DNA of 64,000 nt from Rhizoclosmatium globosum (lineage: Eukaryota; Chytridiomycota; Chytridiomycetes; Chytridiales; Chytriomycetaceae): positions 372,001 through 436,000 of the forward strand of contig MCGO01000004.1 in assembly GCA_002104985.1 (NCBI GenBank), read 5' to 3'. Numbering within the stretch: the stretch's first letter is position 1; every line of letters begins with the position of its first letter. The position numbers and the translations under genes are program-made. The notes beneath the pieces were generated by a model. That model did no database searches, had not been told where the DNA came from, and saw nothing but the letters and a program-made list of their open reading frames with translations. Positions 53,953 through 64,000 of the stretch are shown piece after piece.

Positions 53953-56900
53953 TCAATTTTCAATTCGAGTGTATGCTCCAAACATGCGTTCAATCCTATT
54001 CAAAAGCCACTGCAGAAAAAAGTTAAAGGAATCCAAAAAAATGGAGGGTATTTACCTGGGCACTTGCTTGATCTGGACATGGAATTACTCTGGCCCGGGC
54101 TTGTTGTCCTCCCTTTTTGATCAAAGTGATTCCTCCATTGTCAATACGCACAAGTTGAAGATCTAAAGCAAGTGTTAAAAATTTTCAGAGGCCACAGTTT
54201 TTCTCACCATCATACAGTATCTCCCAATCTACTTTACTTGCCCGAACTTTCCCAAGCATTACTCTGTTATTTGTGACAAAAACAACCAAGTCATCAATAC
54301 GGAGTTCTAAATGAGCAAAGTAGTCTTCCTTGAAATATTTTCCATTCTCCAGACTCTTAAGCATTTTGAGGCCCAGAGCTTCTCGAGAGTCATAAGGCTG
54401 CAAAATTCTATTAAAAATTATCTCCAGAGCTACTTTTTCTCACCGTTAAAATTCCATCCTTACTCACAAATCGTGGAAGTCGAATTTTTTCCAATTCCTT
54501 ATCAAAGACTGTTGTGGTGTTTCGTATTCCTTCAGCTACATTAGTTGCCAAATCAAAAACACCAATGGCAGGCTTGGAAACAACACTGAGGATTTGTTAG
54601 CTCTTACTTTTGAAAAATTGAATACATACCCAACTAGACCCTTTCCAAGACCCTTAAAGAATCCAACTGCACCATCTTTTGAATAACCTTCAATTGGTTT
54701 TGACTACATGAACAAATTAAATACTTCAAGCAATGACATTCTGCTTACCAAAACACCAGTTAAGCCACTTGCAACACTAGTACCCAATGATGTCACCCCT
54801 GTTGTAACTCCCACACCAAGATGTCTTGGTCGATTGCGAGCACTTGCCATTCGCCTTTTTTGTTGATATTCCTCGTCAAGGGTGATGACAGACAAACCTT
54901 TAAACATTAGGTTAAGGATGGATAATTATGTTGCAGGGTAAACCTTTGCTGACACTTCCTGTGAATTTTGACAATGTATCTGTCAGTCCATAAACAGTTT
55001 TTTTTACCAGACTTGAAGTCCCCTATAATATAATCAGTTACCCAACTCTCAAACATTTTTAAACAAACCTTTGCAAGTCCAATACCAAAATCCTGAGGAC
55101 GAGTTATTTCAAATCCTTGAATAGGTTCATAAAAAAAGTCTTTGACTCCTGACCCAACGTTGCTAAATAACCCAACAGGGTTTCCAAGGAAGTCAGCAGA
55201 ACCAATGATTTTGTGCAACTGGCCAACAATTTCTTGTGAATAAAACTTCATCATCAAGTCAACCAAGGAAGAGAGTGTCACAATTGGATGATAAATTTCC
55301 AGTGCATTCAGACGAATTGGTGCATCCTTTTTAAAATCAGACAAAGAAACCAAAAAAACAACAAACTTACATGAATATTTCCAACAGTCATTGTGAAAAC
55401 ATCAAATAAGAACGTCAAGATATTGCGTGATTCTCTACTTGACACATCTACATTGCCTCCTTGGGTTCGTTGGAATGAGATATTGAATTGAACTGGCTGC
55501 AAGAAAAATTTCTCAAAGTACATCCTTGTTTCACCATCAGTTTGCTTGGGCTCTGGAATTATCATGGAATCAAACATTGGACTAGAGGAGATTCTTTAAA
55601 TCAAGATGGTAAAAATCAATGATCACTCACACATCTTCTTGCTCCCATCCTATTACTTCAAACTTGGCAAAGTTGATTAATGCATAAAGAAAATCTTCAT
55701 CAAGATCTATAGAGATCTCCTGCAGTAAAATGGTAAACCAGTTGTAAAAGTCCACACCATATGCTGTAAAAGCATGGTTAAATCTGAGCCAAACATGATT
55801 TAGAACAAACATGAATCTTTGGACTTTGAAAGGGAAGCCATTAAGACAGGATGGAAGCTTTCTTCACCTTCTTTTGGAAGAACAGATGGATACAAAAATA
55901 TTGGATCAAGGGATCCATAACGTTGATTATCAATCTAATGACCAGTTAGATTAAGTTTATCATAACCTTATAAACTGAACCTGGAGCCAGTTAATACTGA
56001 ATGTTATGCTTTGTGCCATTGATGTGTCAACATACGCAAACTCAATATTTTTAGCTGAAGCGTAAAGCAATTCCTAGCACAGACTCAGAAACGTCACTGT
56101 TAGAAGAAAGGACATACTTTAACCTGACGATCAATCACAGAAATTCCAATGCCCTCCAACCGTATTTGCACAGTCATATGTTCTTTAACCTCCTTATTCA
56201 ACTTGAGACAAAGATTAAACCACGTTGAGTACAATGGCCGGTTTTATACCTTTTGAAATCCCTCATCGCCCGACGCAGACGTTGAGCCTCTAACAGTGGA
56301 TAAGCGTTTGTACACACTATTGGACTCATTATAATTTCCAAGGCTGATGACAAGTGTTGGCCCTTCAGCATACACTTGAATAGACATTGTACCTCCACGA
56401 CCAGTTCCATCGGGGGTCTAACATGGTCAATAAGTAGAAACTGCTTTCTTTCAAACTTACAGGATATTTAAGGGGGACAAGATGCCCAATTTCCCGCACG
56501 TCAATGAGTCTCTCTTTCCCATTGATATTGAGAACAACGGATTTGGACAGCAGGGATGGATTATCCCACGAGTATTGACGCGATTGACCAGGGGCCACTT
56601 CGTAACGGTTTTTGGAGTTCTATCAAGAATGTGAATTTCATCAACTAAATTTGATTGCAAACCTGTTGCCAGAAAAACACAGTGGCATCTGAGTTGTTTT
56701 CGACTCGAATGGGCCACCGTCCCTCTTCACGAGAGAAGATGATGAAAAGGGTGGCATTCTCCAAAATAACTTCTGCCCGAATAAGGTCTTCGTCGGTTGT
56801 GCCCATTCGCCCAAGTTTGACATAAGTGATTCCAACTTGGTCGATGTTGAATGGCGACGACCTAATTTTTTGTTGATATCAAACTAAAAAGCATTTTTTC

Positions 56901-59900
56901 AGTACCATTCATCCATCAATCCAGCCATTCGCAACGATAACTGTCTCTGTGATCGCTCCATGAAGTAGTGCAAAGGCACTGACGCTTTTGATGGAATGAG
57001 AATTGGAGATTGCTTTGACTCCTGCCGACAATGAAGATCTTCGGTCATATTGTTTCGAATCATGAATCTTGGAGTGAAGGTAACGACTTTGGTAAGGAAA
57101 AACTTTCCTTCTCCTTCGTGCACTCGCACGCCCAAATGAACTTCTTGACCTCTACTTGCTGGAACCAAGAGGTCAAATGAACTTCCTACAGCCTCAAAAC
57201 TCAGAGGCTAAATTCGGTTAATAAAGAAATAATGCCTGGCCTGATACACCCACTTTACTCCAATCCGAGTTTGCAACGCGAACTTGAGCGCGATTGCGTA
57301 AGGGTTCGAAATTCGAGTAGCTGAACATAAAAGGCGCGGCTTGTTCGCGTTGAGTTGAGCCTTGTTTGTTCCGTTTAGTATGATTAAATGAGTGGGAATT
57401 CTCACTTTGTCCTGCAGCAGGTCGTGTTGTTGCAATAAGAGATCTTGCATTGTAGAAAATATCAAGCCCCGTACGATTCAACAACACATAAGGGCTATAA
57501 ATGCTGACTTTGCGACCACCATACTCTAAGTTATCGCTATTCCAACCATTAGCAAACACTTTGATCGAGAAAAACGGAACCTGTATTTGATTCGGAGTTG
57601 AAGTTCCAAATCGTCAACATCTTTCAAAGTGAGAGTTTCATCTCTGGAAAATTGTACTTAAGTTCATATACTGTGTAACACTGCCCAAACCTGTAACTTA
57701 AGTCCGCGTTACTTAAGATCGCCACCTCGCTGGGCTTAAAATCTGCAAGGATAAAATTATGATTATAATAGTATATTCCTGATCTTACCAACGCCGACGA
57801 TTTCAATACTCAAAAGTAAAGAATGAGTTGGATTTATAGTGTGTATAGGGTCAACAGCCCCTTTGACCAACGTGCCACGGTGTTCTTGCCGAGAATCCTT
57901 ATCATAAACAACGTAGCGAAAATCATACGGCAACAAATTTTCAAGTTGAAAAGGCGGAAGTAATGTCATTGTCAAAAATGGATATGACGATCTAAATCGA
58001 AGTTTTACGTTATACAAACAAGAGCGTAGACAACTTACACAGTTGTTTCGTATGGATGAGAGACATTGATTTGAAACACAAATGGTGCAGTAGACTTATC
58101 CAAGGACGTACATGCAATCAATGACGGGCCTTGCACTTGAAAAAACGTCATAAATAACGCAAACGAAACAATCTCTTACTTGTTTGGCTTAAATCCCTCC
58201 AATACAGGACTTCAGTACTCCAATTGTAACCAAAGTTCTCTGGACCGTTGTTAGTAATTGAAAATCATGAGTTCATCACTAACCTTGAGGGCGAACAAAA
58301 ATACGGTCAGTGTAAGAGGCTTCTATCGGAACACAACACTCATTTCCAGGAGCTGCTTTAAATTCAGCGACAATGCCACGTTAAATAGAAGTACCTAGTG
58401 CATAAACAGAAGTCATTTGCCCCTTCGTATTCACAACCATAACATCAACATAAATTCCAGTTGAATTTTGAATGACAGTTGTCGAACGAAACGTCACTAT
58501 TTTGATATTTTTTCTCATTCGAACTTCGCACACGAGACGATGGGCAATTCGATTGACAGAGGGGCGTAAAATATACGTCCTTGTCCCTTCTCGATCAACG
58601 GGGATCGCTTTCAAAGTCTCCCATTCTTGCCCATGCATTTGAATTGACAATTTGTTTGGAGTTGGCGAAACATTCTAGAGAACTTTAGCAGAATAAAGAC
58701 TTAAAATCTTTCATACCTCGCGCATAACCCTCCAGTCATCAAAGCGCCATGGAATTTCGTCATTATTGCGCAATTCTTGCAAAACTGTATCCAATCCGTC
58801 GCCGACTGATTCAATCCACAATGTCATATCATACCCCGTCTTGTTTCGCAATATATATGGCGCGCTCCCACTTGTGCGAGAAGGTCGCTCCTTCTAGAAA
58901 GAATCTGAGCGAGAAAAATTATCACTGGATTGAAAATGCCTACCAATTGCTGTTGCTTCTTGAGAAGCGCTAACGTATTCAAAGTGGACTCAACGAACAC
59001 GTGCGAAATGTTGACTTCCAGCTTTTTCTGTGCGTAAATGTCAACAGACAGACGATCATCTTCACGGCTAACCTAGAACAATTTGATGATGTGGGTTAGG
59101 AGCAAAAACATTTTGACCCTTACATTCAGATAAAACTCAAATCCTTCTACCAAAGGCTCCCAATGAGAATTCTTAACATTAAAGTTATTAACATGCAGCT
59201 TCAATCCAGTGTCCACTCGCATCTAGCAAGTTGTTAGAGTGCTTATGTTGCATTGAAGAACAAGTACCGCAGTAGACCAGTCAGACACTTCAAAAAATAG
59301 CTTGTCAACAACGAAATCGTACATCGGCAGTTGTAAATCATTCAAGTCATCAATTATGACAACACGAATTCCCTGGGTGGTAACTTGGATCTAGCAAGAA
59401 AGTCAAATTTTTGAAACTTAATGTGAACCAACCTTCTCCCTGGCCATAACAATAGTTTGACGAGGAGTTTTAGTGGAAGGAGCTTGGGATGTTTCATCTG
59501 GTGAACCACCGGATAGAGATACAGCTTTGTTAAATATGTCGGTTATCAAGTAAAGATCTCTGAAAGATACACGAAGCATAAGTGGAGAAACATCTACGTT
59601 GATTGCAGTCAATTGGTGGCCTGGCGAAGGAAGTCGACTGTCCATAACTAAAGTCAAATCAAAGTTTTGGATGAAACGAAGAGTCGTATCTTTGCGATTG
59701 TTCATCACGCAGAAAAACATTCCCATATCTTTGCTGCTTAAAGTTGTCACTAAGTCATAAGATATAACAAGTTCGTGACCCAAGAGCAGGATGGCTTCCG
59801 AATCCCGAATTTTAGGATCCTGCAACAGAATAACTTCCACATCGACAATATTGATTCGGTACTTGAACATATCAAGCGAATCAAAGCTATATATACGATC

Positions 59901-62900
59901 GATTAAGCCATCCTTATCAGGATTGGGATCCTCTTGTTTGGCGCCGGCAAACGGTGAAAGAAGAAACTTTCTGACGAGGAATAAGTGATCCATCACCAAT
60001 ATGAATTTGAACGTATCCAAGGCAGCGACAAAATCTGATGCACCAAGTTTGTTGCGCTTGATTTTTAAACAGAATTGATCATGATCACGAACAAGAGACG
60101 GCATTATCTCACGAAATAAATTATCTCCATCCTTTCGAGTGTCAAAGATGTTGAGACATCGTACATGGATCTCCGTTTCACTCTCTTGCCATGAATTGGT
60201 CATAGTTTGGTATGCTAAACCGTTGATAACAAACTGAGCTATTGATTTATCTTGAGATGAACTTCCAGATTGAAGGTCTTCGTCACAAATCTCTAATGTG
60301 ATCGATGGTATGTTCACGAACATATCAGAAATCACATCTGGGACGAGATTAGTGGACGTAGATATTTTAGACACGAGCCCAACTCCATCTGATTCAGTCG
60401 AACGGTTAGTAGACGGGGAAGCAGCCTTTGGTCCAGACATAAACTTTGACAATGAATTTAGTATGTCGATGGCGAACTTGTATTGATGAGTATTCAGTTT
60501 CACTTTGATATCGTTTGAATCAACCCGAATCTACGAATTTTCAAATTAGTTGAAACAGTAAACTTCATTATTTAGTACCTGCGATAATGGAACTAAGCTC
60601 TCTGATTCCTCAGCAATTTTCACAAAATCGCAACCGACTTGGATGTTCACATCATCCATCATAGCCACGTAGTTGTCTTTGTTATTAACAGGAAAGTTGG
60701 ACACTAGTTTCATCGCCAAAATACTTGCAACAACACTGCTGGAATTTGAGCCGTCATGACAAATTTTGAACTCATTTCTGGCTGAGATTTTACCCAGGTA
60801 CATCAAAATCGACTTATCACTGACGAATTGAGTGTCAGGAAATTCAATAATAGGCGATGCTATATCCAAGTCATATCGCATCTTTCCTGTAACTTCTTGA
60901 TATTCCACTGCTTTGCGGGCGGCATCCATAATCATGTGCATTTTGAAGAATTCGTTCAAAAAGCTTGAAAGTTCGTGCAACAATGGACTGAAGAATGTAA
61001 GTCGAGCAGAAGCAGCATGAAATCTTAGGAACGAGTCATATCCAGGGTAACCTGGCAGATTCGAATTGAACGTTTCATAATCAAAATCAGCCACTTCAGA
61101 ACCTTCAATCGTTAGAAGGTGGCGAGAAATGCGTCCTGTGGTTTGTCGCAATACATTGTCGATAATTGACAAATTTCCAAGACGGCCTGATATCAACATT
61201 CTTCCCTGTTTAAATGTTACAACAAGGTGCAGAGCACCAAAGCTTGCTGTGGCAATTTGGGTGTTGTTTTGGTTGATGAGGAAGTTACAACTTGAGAAGT
61301 CAACGTTTACGACCATAACTGTTGAAGCAACAACTGGAGTGATTGGAGCAGTAGGAATAGGTTCTCCCTGCAAAAGCGCATCTGCAACACGACTTGCTTC
61401 TACTGTTGTGAATGTATAAAGTACGAAGTCGTACAAGTATAGAACACTCTCCTTCACCAAATTCACATCAACTGAGGCCAAAGAAACTCGCACATTCTGG
61501 TCCACTCCATCATGATGAGTATACATCGGCTTTCGACTGTGATATTGGATGGTCAAAAGATTTTCAATAGAGGTTGAATCTGAGACAGTTGGAGACAGCA
61601 AGAAACGAACATTGCTTGTATTGTTCAGCTGGTCTTCGATCGAAACGGATCTTATTTGGATATCTACTTTGTAATCAAGTGGTCTTTGCTGATAATTAAT
61701 TTTGAACTCCGATATTTTCAAATCAGCAAGAGTCCTAGAAATCTTGGTCGGATCCACATCTGATTTTTTCAGCGATGCTGACACTTGTCCGATCTCAAAA
61801 TCAAACTTGAACAATACGGTATCCGGATTTTCGCTTCCAAGCTGTGACGGAGGGCGGTCAATATCTTCTTCCGCATCAAAGAAAGATTCATCATCGTCAT
61901 CAACAGGTACAAGGAGGTCTGACTGATGTGAATCTGTCCATTCAGCTTTCGCTGATGGGTTCAATGACGGGGTAATTTGAGACCTTCGTGTAACAATATC
62001 TAATACTTTCATAAAGCTCTTGTACTTTCTATCGGAGATGTTCATATGCAGGCGAGGAAGTTTTCCGCTAATTATCGTCCGAACATGATTTGCTAACTTT
62101 GGAAGAATGGAGAGTTTCACTTCGAAAGTTATATCCGCCCTATCCAGGAAGTGGAGGGAGCTACTTCCATCGGCTCCACTCACTTCAATTAAGCAACTTT
62201 CGAGACTTGGCCCAATCACAACCTTCGGAATATGTTAGTATATTATGACAAAACTTGATGCAACATTATACCTGCACTGACGTCAAAACGCATTTGAATT
62301 TATCATACATCATAGAAAATAGCTTTTCCATTTCGGCAGGTGAGAATTCGCCCCCTTGTCTTGCCTCAAGCTCTTTCTTGGCTTCCTTGTCAACTAGTTT
62401 AGATTCGACATTCAAATGACCGGCATCTATAACAACGACAGTCGTTTTTTTTGAAGTACAGCTAAGACAAGCTTAGTCCTTAGCTCACATTATGAATATT
62501 ACCTTTCTGGCAACACAAATATTGGAGCTGCAATATCAATTTTTGCGTCCAGAGTTCGATGTTTACTCAAAGCAAATTCCAACCCAGCTCGTGTCTGTGC
62601 TGTGATTCCTTGTGCCACAGATTTTATTGCTGTAATGGCGTAAGATTCCGAAGAAGGAACCGCCAGAAAGTCGATAACTCCATTAATGGCTAGAGGATTC
62701 AGGACAACTTGCAGAGGCAACATTTTCAGGGTGATTGCCTCATCAGCACGTTCATCCAAAGGATTATGCTCAAAATCAAGAGAAAAGAAGGGCTGTTTCT
62801 CGAATCTGTTTGATATTGTTGAGTATTATCCGAAAAGGGATGTGATACTGACCCCTGCGAAGGTATGCCTTTGTCTTGAATGGCTTGGATCAAAAACGGA

Positions 62901-64000
62901 TACAAAGTTCCTGGTGTAGTCCCATCTGCCACAGTCATACCACCAAGAGATATATTTCCCGTCACTGAAGAAGGATAGTGATTGATTTTCGCTGTAAAGT
63001 TGTCGAAAACAACCGACACGAAATCACCAGCCATATTTTTTTTCTTTAGAGCCAAAGAACCTTTTCTCAGACTCCATTCCACATGCATCAGAACTGTCTG
63101 TATCAAACTTTTAGAACGCCATCATATAATTTGGTACTTCACATCGTTCGGTGTATCGGCTGCGATCAAAGAGGCCTCAGGGTCATATTCAATTGTATCC
63201 ATCAGTTTTTTCATTTGATCGTCAGTAAAAGACGTTGCCTCAACAAGTTTTCCAACCGATGCCTATTATTCCGTTAAAAACAGATGAGGGTCTTAGGCTT
63301 ACATCAACAGCTGGCTGTTCGGTAGCGCCCCACCAGCTTGCAATCCATCCCACAGTTGTCGTTTCTGCTGGTTTGGTTGGCGTCGTCGCAGCTAAATCTC
63401 GTAAATACTTAGAACGTATATGGCTTGCAACTCACCTAAAATAGCCCTTTCTTTCTTTAACTGATTATTCGCGATTGATCTGTAAAACCGGATATCTTCA
63501 AATGAGAGTCGTTTCTCAATCGTTTTCAATAGCTCCAAATCCTTTATCACAATAGTTTTCAATAACTTTAGGCGCTGAAGTATCTCAAACCTCGGGAGGA
63601 AGTCCGATAATAGATTTAGAACGTTTAAAGAGGCTAACGTATAACAGCCTTCTGTCTCTGCGCTCTTCAAAATACTTCCACGACCATTTTTCGTTCTTCT
63701 CATGTATGTCGCTGACAACACATTTCACTATGTATCGTTAGCTTCATTTAAGATTCACAAATCACAAACCTGCAAAGTTAAGCCATAGTCGAGGATCCAT
63801 CATGGGCCGAATGTATTTTGGAGGACGAAATCTTCGATACTATCCATAAAATATATCAAATGATAACTACATTCTTCAACTAATTACCTTTTGAGACTTA
63901 ACAAAAAGTGCGAAGGATCGTGTTAGCATCAAAATAGATGCATATTGTTCATCAGATATCACAAATCCGAACTCATCAAACTCAAGACTTCCATCGTATT
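53953..64000 (-). CDS. VPS13: VPS13 (chorein family) bridge-like lipid transfer protein, 5'-partial
   Basis: VPS13 moves phospholipids in bulk between membranes at contact sites. The gene is cut by the right edge and its N-terminal chorein tip lies outside. In gene order, recognisable parts are the YRSIANNQLKKERAI segment with WIASWWGATEQP and LTDEQ-like FTDDQMKKLMDTIEYDPEAS (63.1-63.7 kb); the long beta-groove (large exons near 60,546-62,219 and 59,418-60,503); the VAB/SHR-BD repeats (55.9-58.6 kb: LPPFQLENLLPYDFRYVVYD, RQYSWDNPSLLSKSVVLNI); the C-terminal region with paired helices (54.7-55.6 kb); and the PH-like end (LRIDDLVVFVTNNRVML). The last exons are 54162-54056 and 54009-53953, stop 53,953-53,955. 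There are roughly thirty short-intron exons; only the last two were fixed base by base. Confidence 0.93.

Noticed and set aside
54311..54544. Plus-strand ORFs across the VPS13 gene.
   Set aside because: They lie antisense to conserved VPS13 exons and show no family resemblance.

Overview
The window is nuclear DNA of a flagellated (zoosporic) fungus, most likely a chytrid-type lineage. It shows many short introns (about 44-60 nt, GT..AG, a few GC..AG), tightly packed genes with intergenic gaps of tens of bases, and fungal-type regulators (Cyc8/Ssn6, Met30/SconB, PSP1, Swd1). It also carries a complete inner-arm axonemal dynein heavy chain, which only fungi that still make motile zoospores keep. 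No species is claimed. All exon structures were built by hand from splice sites, frame and remembered family motifs. Each complete model sums to a multiple of three, but none has been tested against RNA.

Bases 1-34,900 form a dense housekeeping block. In order: the 3' end of ornithine decarboxylase antizyme with its +1 frameshift site (+), a TMEM115-like Golgi membrane protein (-), Cyc8/Ssn6 corepressor (+), RBBP5/Swd1 COMPASS subunit (+), a 4,098-aa DNAH7/3/12-type dynein (+), WDR4/Trm82 tRNA m7G methyltransferase subunit (-), PPIP5K/Vip1/Asp1 inositol pyrophosphate kinase (+), Met30/SconB F-box/WD40 protein (-), an unrecognised protein combining a PIP-like motif, a UIM and a Rad18-type UBZ zinc finger (+), a PSP1-domain protein (+), a probable mitoribosomal mS33 protein (+) and TRAPPC5/Trs31 (-). 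Convergent pairs end 27-80 bp apart. WDR4 and PPIP5K start codons are only 39 bp apart.

Bases 34,900-53,950 are an accessory, repeat-like island. It holds minus-strand coding relics of unknown type (35.4-37.8 kb), a 17-exon MULE-type transposase gene of about 1,305 aa with a 27-nt minisatellite (37.8-42.5 kb), and a convergent nine-exon 2-oxoglutarate/Fe(II) dioxygenase gene whose catalytic domain resembles the TET/JBP type (43.0-45.6 kb). It also holds a frame-broken NRAMP transporter relic (about 47.0-47.8 kb) and about 6 kb of AT-rich DNA in which I could support almost nothing.

Bases 53,953-64,000 are the C-terminal two thirds or so of a VPS13/chorein lipid-transfer protein on the minus strand, running off the right edge.

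The core genes do not form one pathway. The most notable local arrangement is the transposase gene facing a nucleic-acid-oxygenase-like gene inside the island.
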